The notes under the pieces: model-generated
What the model saw: the letters and a program-made list of their open reading frames with translations, nothing else
Database searches by the model: none
What the model was told of the DNA's origin: nothing
Translations under genes and position numbers: made by a program
Shown: piece by piece, positions 48,001 through 62,055 of the stretch
Layout of the letters: the number at the start of each line of letters is the position of its first letter
Position numbering within the stretch: the stretch's first letter is position 1
DNA from: Rhabdornis inornatus
Lineage: Eukaryota > Chordata > Aves > Passeriformes > Rhabdornithidae
DNA length: 64,000 nucleotides
Direction: 5' to 3'
Assembly (NCBI GenBank): GCA_013397075.1
Contig: VWZS01000308.1
Coordinates: forward strand, 394,553 to 458,552

Positions 48001-51000
48001 CTAAATAGAAATAGTCTTAAAACAACCATTTAATTCTCTAAGCAAATGTAAAGCCCAAACCATTCTCAAGAGAAAGAAATACCTCAGAACACTCACCTTT
48101 TTTACAAAAGTCAACTTCAGGTCATTTTTTGGTCAGTTAATTTAGAGAAGTTTGAATCAAAACAGAGTGTGTGGTGAATGCAAAATGCAACAGAGCTCTA
48201 CTAACTCCAAAAGCTTCTGTTTACATTTCCATGCTGCAGCAGTAGCATATTTATTTACAGCAGTAAATAATGCACTGGCAAGGTTAATCCATAGAGGGAC
48301 AGGTTGCTTTTGGATGCAAAACAACCGAAGAGAGATCAGTTGCCAGTTCTTCTTCTCACAGCTTCAAAAGTTTGTGGACTCCCCAGCTCTGGTTTGGTTT
48401 CCACAGGCATTTCACAAGGATGCCTGGGGGAATATCAGGCAAGCCAGCAGATAGTAGAAAAAAAACATTTTGCCAAATTCCTGCAAGTTGTTTTCCTTGG
48501 ACACGTGGAGTCTGGGGTACAGCAGTAAGTTTGAAGGACATAATTTTATTGGGTGGCTCTTCCCATGCAATGCAGTTTGACCAAGCTCAGATAAGATCAA
48601 CGGTACGCGTCCAAATTTGTGTGAACTTTTTACAGTGTGAATGCTGCTCCTTCAATAAGTGACAGCAGTTTTAAATTAATGCTTTGCTATAAATTGCTGG
48701 ATATTTTTTCAGTCAAATTTTCAAAATGCAAAGATTTTCTTTAGAAGATATTCCTATTTTGAAGAGAAGCTAAAGTAAATCATAAAATGCCAAAGGCCCA
48801 TAATAATGAACTTTACATGGTTTCACTCTGTGCATGCAGGACTAGAAAAGAGATGTAGGCATGCTTTAGAATAGTGGGAATGAAAATGAAAACGTTTGCA
48901 TTTACTCTAAAACTGTTAAAATTGTTTGTTTATTTTAAAAATGTTTAAAATTAAAGCGATTCTTTTGAATTACATCAGACCACTGGAGGAATTGTTGTAT
49001 TACAAAGATATTTAAACACGATTTACAGTGCAATGCAATCAGCTGAATCTGTTTTGTGGCTTTAGATGATGCTGGATAGAGTATTTTCTCAATGAAGCTG
49101 AAGAAATTTGTCATGACTGCTAAGAGCCAAAATAGCAAGTCATTATAATAAAACTATTTCAAAGAAAAAAAGTAATTGCTGATTTGTTCAGATTCTTTAT
49201 GAGTAACTGAAATTTTCTTCAGTGAGTATCTGATAAATGTATAAAACCATTAAGCTAATAAAAATCCTACATAATAAATGCAGAATAATAATTACACCCA
49301 GAAACATTAAATTAATTTATTAAATTGATTAAATCTCTTCTGAATCAATTTATGTTATAATGACTATAGTCATGTGATTAAGGTCTCTTAAAACAATACT
49401 TTATCAGACCATCTGCAGTAGAGCCAGACAAATGTTTCATTTTTAATTTATTCTGAAAAGTTACGACAAAGAGAAATTTTTCACATGGCTCATTTGTTTT
49501 CTGTGCTTCGAGTCAGATCTTCGGTGCCTTTTATACTCCACACTTTCTCAAGTGCCTCCTGTGCTAGAGTGCCTGAATGCAGAGGCAATGGAGATCAGAG
49601 ATATACTGTGGATACTCAGGATAATGCTGTGTCATGTCACTGAGGACTTTCAGGCATGACAAATCTTTACAATATTTTAAAGGGCATGCTGGTCCAAAAG
49701 AAGTTAGTGGAAAAATCCTCCTGGATTCCAACAGGGCCAAAACACAACTTAGCAAATATTTCTGCCAGTTAGGAGTCTTTCACATCACCCATGACTGACA
49801 GCAAAAGAACTCAGTTTTGGCTGAGAGTCTAGCCTTGTATTTTATGAATGGAGTAACACTTTTAGGAAATAAGTTGTTTTATTAGTTAGTATTTTCTTGA
49901 TTCTTTTTCAATAAGGGAATTATAGGATGGGTACCTAGACATGCATATGGGAGAGAAATTCTTTAGAAGTATGATATCAGTAAACTTTCTTTGTCCAGGA
50001 CTTTTTTAGTTCAATAATGTCTATTTGAAATTTTTGTTCTCAAGTCATCCAGAGACTTCATGTCTCTCTTCCGATTCCCGAGGAATGTTTGTTTCTCTCA
50101 TTAATAAATGCGTAGGTATATCATAGAGGGCACCCATGCACATTAATAAACGAATATGTCAGGAAGTTGATTAAAAGATCTCCCTTTAGCCAAGGTAAAG
50201 AAGGGAAAGTATGTGGGGAGATCAAATTCATACAGAAGAATGCAGGAATGCAGTCTAAGCTGATGTTTCATGTTGCATCCTCAGGAAAAATTTAATGTCA
50301 ACATTGCTATGAACCATTTACAACACAGAAATACTGATCATTTACTGCAGCAAATGCCTCCTTTTTTTTCTAGTTTAGAGGAACATAGGATGCTCCAAAT
50401 AATTCAGTCCCATCCACTACCTAGTCCTCCCCATATTCTTTCTTTCTTATTTTGTGTGTCCCCACATTCTTTTGTAAAGATGTTTTGCTTATGGGCCAAT
50501 TGCTAAATTTCATTGTAGACCAATACAGGTTCCTGATGTGTACAGACAGAAACGCCTCCTCACCTCCCCTCCAAGCCTGTCCTAACTGCTAGAGATCCCT
50601 GCACATGGAATTTGCACTGCCAGCTCCACATAGTCTCTGTTGTGGCAGTAAGCAGTTGTAGTATATTTCCTGAAGGTGTGATTTAATCATTACATTTGAT
50701 CAATACTTGCTCCAGAACCCACTTTTTCTTGCATTGGCTGGGAGAGGTTCGACAACATCAAAGTTGAGGTTTCAGTCTCGCGTTAAATGTATTGAACACC
50801 CTCCCTTCAGGGGATCTTCAAGGGATTCTTAAAGGTGTAAGATCAAGGCAAATTTCTAAGCAAGGGTTTTTTCCAAAATTGTCCATAGGTATGTCAATAT
50901 GTACTTAGATTATATTGGCTGGAAGAAGTGCACTCAATGATCTTTTTGCAGACTCCCAGAAGAAAGGGGGTTTTATTTAGCAAAAGCTCTAGAAGTGCTT

Positions 51001-53023
51001 AACTGAGCCCTGCTTTCCAAGCTGTTTTATCCACTCAAGTAGAGCAATTGAGCACAAATAGAAATTCTAAGGCTCTTGCAAGAGAACAGGGAGCAGAGGC
51101 AAAAAGAGATCGTTTTTGGAGAGCTGATGTACTATTCTTTAATATACGGCAGAGCCAGGCATGACTATTCTGAGAGACCTTTCTGTAAATCTCTGTTTGT
51201 GTGTCGTGAAGGGGAAAGAAATGCCAAATAACATCCACAGCAGGTAGGAGCAAATGTGATAATGAGAAATGCCAATATAAAAATTGCATGGCTTCTGTTG
51301 AATTTCTACTGCACATGATATTAAAAGTAATTTACTCACATTTTTCATTACATAATGATAATGATTTTATTTGTAGACCATAATTAATACATGATGGGAA
51401 GATTCCTGTGGTTAAAATGCATTATGAGCTATCAGAGATGGAAACATACACAGCGTGAGTTTCATTTCTTGGGATTTTTTTCATTGTTTTTTCTGTGCTC
51501 AAGTAGAGATTCTGCTTTTTAGCTACATTTTCTCAGTAAAATTAACATATCTGGTAATACTGCAGTGAGAAGCAGCATTTTTCATAAACACAAAGCATAT
51601 GATTCGAATGAAAGAGCAAACTTTGCATTTATAGAGCCACTCTTTTGAAACAAGGTACTGTAAACAGAGGAATATGCATGCAGAAACATAAGGCTACTTT
51701 ATAAAAACATAATTAGAATAAACTGCCATTCTTCATGTACTAACAGATATGCTGTATTAAGTTAAGTGTCATCTTTCACATTCACTTAGTGAAGAAACTG
51801 CGTGCACACTGGCTCCTAAGGTAATTTTTTTATTTGCTGCTAGCTTTTGATTTATTTGACACATTTGACCAAGTGGTTATTTGATAATAGTGTTTTAAGC
51901 TACTTTCCTTTCCTCCAGATTTGGTTGAAGTACCTTGGCTGGCCATTTCAGGCAGGTTACCTTTAGCTCCTCTTCCTGTCTTAGTGCTGCACATCGATTT
52001 CTGCCAGTATGTTTGCTTTTCTCTTTACTGACTGTCAGAAATAATCAGCTCACTGTCTCCCATTTATTCAGGTGCAAATAGAAGCTGCACTTTGTCATAT
52101 AAATGCCAAGGGATGAAGCTAAACATCTTAGACCTTTTAAGTAAAGTAGCATAAACAGAGCAAGATGCCCACAGATGTATAAGCAAATGTTATGCTCAAT
52201 AATAAATTCTGAATAAACTCTGCTTCTCTAATTCACAACTTTAGCAGACATTCCTCTAATATTCAGAAGATCCCATAGACATAATTGGCTTTGTTATCAA
52301 GTGAGTGAAAACTACAAAAATTCGTAAAACTTTTAGTAACCCACATATGGTGTTGTAAAATCATTCTAAAGAGATATAAAAACCTCATCTTTGCTCTCAC
52401 ATATTGTTTTGAATAAGGGATGTACACTGCATGTCAGCTGTTTGCAGATTTCTTTATAATTGCTTAACACCAAAGAGAACCTGCTCCCTGCTAATGTAAA
52501 CACTAAATTCAGGACATTTATTAGTTCTGAGATGTTTTCATTCTGAGACTGTCACAGAGCCTGAGAGAATTATCTTCCCTGTCTTACTGACAAGGGAATG
52601 ATAAAGAGGGAATAAGGCTTCTGTCCTGCATCTCTGTTTGGTACTGTCATCAGGCCAGAAAGTTTCTTGGTTGAGCATCAAAGTCCTCAAGTAAATTGTC
52701 TTGCTTATGTACCTTCTCAAGGTCATTCTTATGTAGCTAATATAAAAGTATAGTGGAGTCCAATTGCTTTCATTACTGTTAGTAACAAATAAAAGTGTAG
52801 TGGCATTGGAGAGGATAAATGGCCATAAATAATACTAATCTACTAAGAATTAACCAACCCAATTGTAAAATCGAAATCAGAATTTAAACTGAGTTGGTAT
52901 TTTCATGAATGAATTATTCTGTTGAATTCAATCCTGCTTTTCCTTCTAGGTCAGCTTCCTATCTATCAGGATTTCATATGCATATGTCTTCTTGTGTTCA
53001 AGACTCTAAGAAATTGGATAATC
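45001..53023. other. AT-rich noncoding stretch
   Basis: About 8 kb of AT-rich, CpG-poor unique-looking DNA. A caattaattaatc homeodomain-type cluster lies at 47856-47868. Frames such as 45299-45490 minus, 45509-45775 plus and 48152-48454 plus are short and unrecognised. No splice-framed exon is convincing. Confidence 0.5.
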
Positions 53024-53040
53024 TTTTTTTTTTTTTTTTT
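53024..53040. repeat. Poly(T) run of 17
   Basis: Seventeen consecutive T, possibly the A-tail of an old minus-strand retroposon, although no element body is recognised on the left. Otherwise simple sequence. Confidence 0.9.
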
Positions 53041-54580
53041 CTCCTTGCAAAAAGAATACTCTGCAACACTGGTGTTGAATTTCTGGCATGAATGATGCAA
53101 AGATTATGTGGATAGGTTTTAGTATGGCTTGGGTATGTGCAAGCAGTTTAAGGCTGGATAATTCAATGAGTGTTGTGATGGTTCTGTTAGTAAACAAAAA
53201 TATCTGTGAGCTACTTGCAAAAAAGACAGAAGTGTAACTAGACAATGACTTTACTTATAGAACTTTAAATGTGCCACAAGAGTTCTGCATACATTTTCTT
53301 CTTGTGGTCTACCTCTTTTCCTACATCCTGTCGTTCTTATGCCCAATATTTCTGATACCTGCTGCCAAGAATGCCTTTCCTACAACCTAAGAGGTTTTTT
53401 GACCTCTCCTGCTTTTGCTGGCAGAAGATTTAGAGTGGCTCAGATACATCCTCCGAGGGAGAAAAAGTGAAAAGAAGGTAAGTGGTGCTAAAACCGAGCA
53501 CATTTCTGACTAAAATTTTGTGGTTTATAATGAATACAGAAGGAAAAATCCCCTAACTTTTCTTCCTGAAGACTGTACAGATATAAAGAAATTACTCTTG
53601 CTTTACATTCTTTCACGAATTTGATTCCATCATTTAGAAAATTAAAAATTGATTCACTCCTCCTCTTCTCTCTCTATGTGAAGACCTAAAGTGCAGTTGT
53701 TTTGACATGGTTTGAGACTATTCATTATCCTCATCATCAGAGTAAAGCAAGATGTCGATTTTAAGAGCTGTAAAAGTGCTTTAAGCACTGGAAGCTTTTT
53801 ATAAAGGAATTGTGTCTATAGCTTTTTGTGAAAATGATAATAGAAGCATTAGCCAAAACTGACCACTCTGTAATTATATTTTCCTTCTGTCTGGGTTATG
53901 AAACTGTTTGCTATATTCTAGACTTAGCACAACATACCAGCACACTTGGATCAGTATTGTCAGCATTTTCTCTGGATGCTTCAGCATATGTCAGAGCTGT
54001 TGGACAAGTCCAGGTTCATTCCCTTAGCAATCAAATTTTTGTTGCTAAGTTGGTATTCAAATATCTACCTGCTGTGTTTAAATGCCATAAAATAATTTCT
54101 TGGTTCATTAGGCTTTTATTTTTGTAACAATGGCATATTAATATGATAACAGACAAATTTAAATAATTTATTTTTTTTGCTTAATCAGAGTCTCGTATAT
54201 TTCTGGGCAAAATTAAATTCTGCCAAATGAAATAAACTGGCTGTAGTACCAGAATTGTGCTTTCCTGGTTTTCATTTTTTGTTTTAAAGCTCCATGTACT
54301 TACACACACAGCTAAGAAGTGGCTTCTCTCGTGACTTTCCAATGATGAAGAAAAATCTCTATCTGAGACTGAAACGATCAACAGATAATCTTCCCAGGCC
54401 AGTTTGTCTGAGAATTCCACTGCTGCCTTTCAGAACCCGGGGTATGGCAGCTGGAGAGATAGCATTGTAAGGCTGTGCAGCAGATAAGGGAAGATCAGCA
54501 GCTCAGATAAATAAGCCCTGGGATTTTGAAATCTCTGTTGTCCCCAGTGCCATAGCCCACCCAGGGCAAAAGGTTAATAA
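53041..54580. other. AT-rich noncoding stretch
   Basis: No gene or transposon recognised. The 99-codon plus-strand frame at 53828-54127 begins with ATG but has no known domain, and its length fits chance in DNA of this composition. Confidence 0.5.
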
Positions 54581-54581
54581 A

Positions 54582-54632
54582 ATAGATTATCTATCATAAT
54601 AGGTTATCTCTCATAATAGATTATCTATCATT
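54582..54632. repeat. 17-bp tandem repeat, 3 copies
   Basis: Units atagattatctatcata (54582-54598), ataggttatctctcata (54599-54615) and atagattatctatcatt (54616-54632) follow without spacer. Copies one and three differ at one base and the middle copy at two. It is a small clean tandem array with dyad-like TAGATTATCTA core. Confidence 0.95.
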
Positions 54633-55106
54633 ATTTGCAATATTATTAAATCTTCAACTACTATCTTCTGACTAATATGTTAAATTGAGCATGTTACTTC
54701 TTTTATAGTGATTTCCTTTTTGACTTGTAAAATATGCAAGACAATCAAAACGTTACCCTGAATATTGACTTTTGTACCAGGCTACTTAAAATCTCAAGTC
54801 AGCTGTTCACAAAACTTTTCTCACCAATATCTACCATTTTGAACATTTCTTTATCACATGATATTCTTTGGGAGAAGAATGACTTACAAGATTGTTACAT
54901 TATTAGCACTGGAATAATAGTGGGACAAGTGCAGGAGAAAAAGTTTCAAAGACTGTTTTTGAAGTTGCAGAAGTACATTTTCAGAACCAAATCAAGTAAT
55001 TTATTAATTTTGTCTGTTTGTTTGAATTTTGTCCTAGGGGTCCCTATTATGCTTTTACCAAAATAATTTTGAAAAGGACAAATCAGCATTTCTCAACTTG
55101 ACCATG

Positions 55107-55130
55107 AGATCTTATTCAAGATCTTATTCA
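55107..55130. repeat. Perfect 12-bp tandem duplication
   Basis: agatcttattca occurs twice in direct succession with no mismatch, indicating a fairly recent slippage or repair event. Confidence 0.9.
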
Positions 55131-56035
55131 CCTGCTATAAAGGGCTATTGTAAGCATGAGAAAAACTGTGCAAAGCTGTAAACTGGGCCCATGGCTCATT
55201 AATAAGTATTGTTTGTTTCATTGTTAAATGAATAAAATAATAGATTTGGGGGAGAGAAAGATATTTTAATCTGGTTTAAGATAAAAAAAAAAAAAGATTG
55301 ACCGTCTAAATAAACAGAACACACTGCAAATGTGGCCATCACTACATTGGCTATGATATAGAGAATTTTGGAGGATTTTCTACATGAAAAGAAATCTCAA
55401 TATATTAGGTACCCACTCATTTGCATAGTCATAAAACTCTTATTTTTTGTTTTGTCAACTTTCGAATTGTGTGTACAGCTGACAGGATTGAAGCTTTTAC
55501 CTGAGTCACCTAAACCTTTCTGTCTGCTCCTCACAACGTGGAAAGATTTTGTATGCTACACAATCCATTAAATGCTGTAGACATCCTGAAGGTGGAGCCT
55601 GTGTGACTCCATAACTCACACCTGCCCCACAGCAGGATAATTGGGACCTCATTAATGATTCTGAGGAGACCAGCTTTCAGACTGGAAACATTCCAAAACC
55701 CAGGATACCTAATTAATAGCAGTCAGCAATAGCTGTCTTATAAGAATGCTATAAGTCAGGTTCTGAGACTGAAGTTAAGCTTCAGACCATCCCTTTTTCC
55801 ATCCTAAACCCACAGAGACTTTTTTGGAACAGATCACATAAGCATAATAAATTTTGACCCTAAATAGAAAGGTAGTACACTTAAAGTCCCTTTGAATTAC
55901 TTTCGTGCAAAGATATTTGATTATATAATTTCATATTTATGGTGTTATCCAACTCAAATTAAAAATCCATAGTAATAACACATTTTAGCAATGCTTTAAA
56001 GCTTTTATTTAAACAGAACAGAACAAAAAGAACTG
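55131..56035. other. Noncoding stretch, nothing recognised
   Basis: Unique-looking sequence including an A13 run at 55283-55295. No open frame or motif is accepted. Confidence 0.5.
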
Positions 56036-56135
56036 AAAGTGTGGATGCCCCATTCCTGAAAGTCTTCAAGGCCAGGTTGAACAGAGCCCTTGTGCAACCT
56101 GGTTTAGTAGAAGGTGTCATGGAGGCATGGGAATT
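56036..56135 (+). mobile_element. CR1 LINE internal 3' fragment
   Basis: The plus strand reads gtggatgccccattcctgaa, agtcttcaaggccaggttga, then a cagagccct and tgtgcaacctggtttagtag and aaggtgtc. This is the CR1 sense strand just upstream of its end. The terminal gatgatctttaagg part and the tail are missing, so both sides are truncated. The orientation is plus. Confidence 0.88.
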
Positions 56136-57697
56136 TCTTCAGCATTTTTGCTACTACCTTTTGTGTGATGTGATGATACAAAACAGAGATCTTCATTATC
56201 AGTTTTGAAAAGGGTTGTCAACTTCACTCATAAAGAGATTTGATGGTACTTGTATCTGATTTTGCAGATGGGGAGAGCATGCAACAGTCGAAAGGGTGGG
56301 TAGGCTGAAAGGGAAGGTAAAGGAAATGCCTGCACAGCCAAGACTGGCTATGATAATATTTTACCATTTGGAGAAAAAAAAAAAGTTAAATTTACATGCG
56401 AAAACAGTATCCAAAAAAATAAGAATGTGGTAAGTACTCTGCATTTTTCTCCTTCCAGTTCCCAAGGAGATATGGGTTTTCTTTGGTTAACTGCTCTGTT
56501 AACCATGGGCTAATGGCTGGCTCAGAGACCAACAATAACAATAAGTCTGAAGTGGTGGACAATTTTTTAGGATGCCACTTGCACAGGTGAGGGAGTTTAT
56601 TGTTACACATTTTAATGATGCTGAAGACCTGGTAAGACTGAAATCTTTGTGGTGAATTCACTTTGCACTCTTCAACTGCAGTTCAATATACTAAAGACAA
56701 CTATTAATGATAACTTTTTCCTTTATTACATTGTTCATAATTTAGGCTGGTTAGGACAAAGCTTTCTTCATATGTTCATGTATAGTCTTAGATATTGATT
56801 AGAGTAACAGCCTGGAGGGACAATTAGTATGTGAACAATAAACCACATTGAAAGGAAACATGGCCACAACTGCTCTTTATGGAAAAAAAACTAATTTTGG
56901 GATGATTGGCAACACTATGGTAATATAAAATAAATTGCAATGAGTGATTTAACAAGAAAAATCAAAGTTAATAGCATACATAATAACTGAGAACATAATT
57001 TAGTAGAGTTGATGTGTTTCAGAGGGTCACAAACAGCTGCATTTTATTATTTATGCAAGAGTTATTACTACACGCAATGCTAATTAATAAACACTTGAAG
57101 TAATAGGATTAAAACTTGACAAAAATCAAGCCAAGTGAGTTTTAAGCCATATTAGTAGTGGCATTTCCCCCTCAGATTTCTGACTAATGAGGCAGAAGGA
57201 TAGCATGGATTTGTAATTGTTTCTATGCATATGTAATTATATCTGAACTCTTGGAGAGAGTGAGGGGGCATTGTACAACAGCTCATTCCAAAAAAGGGGA
57301 AAAGATGACAAAAAACAAACAGGGCAGTGAATATTAGCAGTGCCTCTTGACCTTGTGTTTAAGTGCTATTACTGACTTCATTGAGAGTGAGAGAAACTAT
57401 CATTAAACCATGATCCATGAAATCTCTTAGGCATATGTATAACTTTAATGAGCAATACCTTAATGCTTTAGGCATATGTGTCCAATTTAAACATCTGTCA
57501 AGCTCAATCCAATTGTGTGCAATCTGTTTCAGAAAAATTTGAAATTATAGTGAAAAAAAAAGTAAAATACCATAAAATAAGGTTTTTATAACGAGATAAA
57601 AATAATAAAGTATATACTTGAAAGAATTTTGTTCAGGGACATGAAAAATGAAAGATTATTGTTTGTCTGTGTTGGCTTATTTTCAAGTTTTCGAAAG
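56136..57697. other. AT-rich noncoding stretch
   Basis: No gene or transposon recognised. A minus-strand frame at 56392-56661 is short and unrecognised. Confidence 0.5.
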
Positions 57698-57746
57698 GAA
57701 AAATGAAAAATAGAGCGAAAAATGAAAAATAGAGCAAAAAATGAAA
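57698..57746. repeat. 19-bp tandem repeat, about 2.6 copies
   Basis: The unit gaaaaatgaaaaatagagc occupies 57698-57716 and again 57717-57735 with no mismatch. A partial third unit at 57736-57746 starts with A in place of G. It is A/G-rich and probably of recent slippage origin. Confidence 0.95.
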
Positions 57747-60700
57747 GAGGGATTTTCTTAAAAAGGGTTTTGAAATAGATTAGGAAATCTAGAAAGAAGA
57801 AGCAAAAACCATTTTCCACCAACATCCATTATGTATAGAGGAAACTTTGGCTTTCAAAGATTTTGGGTTTAACTGGTCTGTGAAAGATTTTAAGGTGATT
57901 TTTGTTTTTTTTTCCCTGTAGTACCAGCTTTTAATAGAATTGGAACAATAGTCAAACTGATGGAGGTAGAAGTAGTGAATGTATTTCCAACAATTGTGTA
58001 TTTCTGTCAGATTTTCATGTGAATGTGACTGAAGGTGATGGTCAGTGCTTTGTCACGGTGATGAAGCAGAGAAGCAGCACCACAAAAATGGGTCTGGAAT
58101 GAGAAACTGAGCAGTGGATCAAAATCTAACACTTTTACACACAGCTTCTTTTATATGCACCAGGAGGGCCTTACCAGGCTTACTGCCTGGTGTGATCTCC
58201 CTCTTTAAACATCTAGATCCTCTTTCAATTTGGTCTGAGCTGTTATTTATTGATTCTTTACAGTCCCTTAGAGCTCTTGCAAAAATATATTTTCAACGGA
58301 GAAATTAAACCCAAAACTTGTGCTGGGAGAGAATGAAATTATTCAGATTATGGAAGGAAAAATAATTCAGACGTGGTATTCAGTAGGAGATCATGCTGAG
58401 ATGAAAGTTTAGAAGGATCAATTTAAACATTTTTCCCTAAATTCAAAATGGTTACGTGTAGGTCAAAATCACCCAGAATATACTTTAAATAGTTACTGTA
58501 GAATTAGAAGGGGATAGAGGGGAAAGCATAAAAAAGGCTGTTGGAGAAAAAAATACTAAAATATTTTCCTCATTCAGCAGAAAAAAATTTTGGCCAAATT
58601 CCCTTTGTGATACATCAGATTTTGATTGCCGCCTTTTTACAGAAGGACCTGAGTTAGACACACCTGGTGTTTAGAACAGAGAGTTACTGCTAAAAAGACT
58701 GCTCAGAGTCATTGCATGAGGGAAATATTAGAATGGGAAAATTTACTTCAGATTGCTCTAGATGGAGCAATGACTAGAGGTGATTTTCAGCAGAAGCACT
58801 GAGCAAATATTTATGTGATGTGGTTTGTGAGGAATGTGTTCAAAAGAAGGTAAAAATTACATATGCTTAACCAATGAATGTCAAAATTACTATTCAAAAA
58901 ATAATTGTTATGAAAACTGCTATGATATTTGGAGAATAAATCATTAGAACATCTTGAATGTGACTTGCTTTGCACTGTCATTTATTTTGAAATTTTATCC
59001 TGAACATTTAATTTTAAAAGTATGTATCTTTACAGCAAAATAAAAATTCATCACAAGTTCCTGTGGGGCTTTCGTTACCATTTTTGTTACATGTTATCTT
59101 TCCAATATAGCATTGTTTTTAAAGTCATGATTTCGTATACACCTTTTAAGAAAACAAAAGTTTGTGACTCTCCATGTGGACTCTGATGCATATAGAACAA
59201 ACAAGTAAGGTCATGTCTAGTATTACGAAATGAAATTTGTGTGAATTTGTTGTCAGAGTTATAAAAATAAAAGGTGATTTTCTTTTTTTTTTTTCATTCC
59301 ACATGTATCTATATAATTTTGGGTACTTCTGGTAAAAGTATTTGGGAACTTGAAAACCTAGAGACATGTTGATCTTCCTTTTATTTAATATTTACAAATT
59401 TTTTCCTCTGTTAGATAAGGCAGACACTTCTCTATCTAGTTGAGAAAATAGAAATAATACACCTTCACTAAAATATTAGAGAGCAATTTGACGGAGTAAG
59501 TCTTAATTTATGGGAATATTTCATATTGCTTTAGGAGACATGATTAGGAGATTCATCAAAAGAAACTAGGAGAGAACATCTTTAGTACAAGGAAATAGTT
59601 CTTCATGTAATGATCAATTAAGCTGTAGAAGTTTTTGTGCAGAATGCTCTGAGTGCTAAATGCCAATACAGGTTTGAAACCAACCTAACAACTTCATAAA
59701 GGGAAAAACCCAGTCGAGAGTCATTAAAAATAATAGAAGTACTTTCAGCTGGCTCAGGAATACCCCTTGAACTGTAGTTTTTCAGGGGATAGGAGAATAT
59801 ATGGTGGCTGTGTTGCCATTTTCTTCTCTTCATATACATCCCTAGGTACCCTTGAGTAACAACAGCCAGTGAGAGCACAATGACTTGATTTACTTTCAAC
59901 AAAATGGAAGGCTTTTCTTCCTAGTTTCTTAAGAAAAGTAAATTTGTACCTCATAATAGAATTAAAATAGTATCTCTGCTAAAATTCGAGCATAACAGTG
60001 TTCTGCAGTTGAAAATAAAAGTTTAATTCATGTTCTAGGGGAAAGCAATAATTAGCTGATGGATAAGTTAATATCCAAAATTTGAACAATATTCTCTAGC
60101 ATTACTCTACATTAAATTTAGTCTACTAGGTTATTTTATTTTCTAGATTAAAAAATATATAAAACCTAAAATTGAATTCACATTCTATCTTACTCCATTA
60201 GATTGATAATATAAGTCAGTGGTATATTTTTTTTCCTGATTCCCTCCTGGATTGATGCCACCAAGACTATAAGTAGCAAATAGTCACAAGAATTTTAAAA
60301 TTCATTTCTCAGAAATTGAACTTTTGGAATTCACTTGCTATGAAAATTACTGTTAATGAATATTTTTGATAATGGAAAAGATCCTATGTAAAATGAATCC
60401 TTTCAATTTAGCAAATGATGTAGCAATTAGTTAAAATAGAAAGTTCCTAAAGGATACTGGAAGCCATAAAACAGTTGTTCTACTAAATTGATCTGACTTT
60501 TTAAATTGATGAATCTCTTAGAAATTAATTTTAATCCAGTGCTAACTCTGTGGGAGCATTGATGATGATTTTTTCATAATATGCCACCAGGACATCTTTA
60601 CTTTGCAAGTCTTGCAAAGTCTAAGTTGTGTTTTCTTTCATTTTTTAAGGAGAAAACTCAGAAGAAAAGTCCATTAAAAATACATGATTTTATTCTTCAA

Positions 60701-62040
60701 GGTATATGCCGGTATGCTTTGGTCCTCTGTTCTGGAGACTGCGTGACTTATGAGCCCTCGAAAAGTACTGAAACATTTTCTTTTTCTCTTTGTGCTCCTG
60801 TGAATATGAAGCCTATATATGGTTATCCCTAAATTTGAATCCAGCTCCAGATGTTCAACATTATTAAGAGAGTTGGGAGAATTATACAGCTGAAGGAATA
60901 AATAAAAAGTCAGGGTCTGAAAGCTTGCTTTCAACTTTAGACATAAGTACACACCTCTGTCTCATCAGAGTGGTTCTATTCCACGGTCCCAAGGACTTTT
61001 AGGTTTCTTAGTCATGCATGGTTCATTTAGCTATTGTATTTAACAGAAACATGCTTAATTTTCTCTGCTTGTCTTCCACTTCTTATCAGGGGATTTTTAT
61101 TTTTCCCCTCCATAATCATACCTGCCTGGTTGTATGTCTGGGCAGATAAACAAAAGTTACCCAAGCATGAGGGGGCAGGGACCTGCCATGATGGGTGCAT
61201 CCTTCTGGACATGCCTTTGGGACAATGGCAGTTTGATGCAACTCCTTCCCTCCCACCCACCCTAGAGGAGGTGACAGCTGATGCTGTCGACCTTGTAGCC
61301 AGGAGGGCACTTGGGGCAATGGCACCAGGCAAAAGCATTATGGAATAGGCAGGTTTTCCCATATAATGGTTTAATTTACATTATTAGTGAGGCTTTCTTT
61401 TCCAGCTAGCACTATTAGCTGCTTTAAACACAAATTGAACAAGCAATGGATTCTTGGCTCCATACATCTGGTGGGTCCTCTTTTTTTCAGGTGACCGGAT
61501 ATTGAATGTTGGAAGACCAACACTACATACCCAATACTGATCCTTTTTCACTGATGGGAAATCAGGTAAATTATGAATACACTCAGACTGGGAGTTTGTG
61601 CTAAATGTAGAGTTAGAGATCACCACTTGCTGCTTCAGTCTACCTCATTTCTTTATTATCTCTTTAATTTTCTAAATAGGTCATGTTTAAATATAAAACA
61701 AGTAAGAAGTACAAGTAATGCTTTTTAATAATGAAACGGAAACATGCTTTCCTTGATTCCTTTGGTTTTTTTTTTTTAAGAAAAAGATTCAAGCAATCAA
61801 TATTTTTACTGGAAGGACAGAATGATGGAAATTAGAAAACAAATAAAATTTGTTAATAACAGTGTTGTTAATCACAAAGATACATAAGCGGACTGAATGC
61901 AAAACAAAACTAGTAGGAAGAGGAAATAAAAATAACTCTGCTTAGTTAAAAAAAACAACACATATTATATGCAGCTTATATTAGGAACTTTTATTTCTCA
62001 TTACAAAATACTACAGATTAATTTAACAGCGTGGAGAATT
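57747..62040. other. AT-rich noncoding stretch
   Basis: Over 4 kb with no gene or repeat that I can support. T-rich run at 59282-59294. Overlapping frames on both strands at 61027-61362 sit in a slightly GC-richer patch (61130-61330) and have no recognisable domain. Confidence 0.5.
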
Positions 62041-62055
62041 TCAGTTTTCAGTGCA

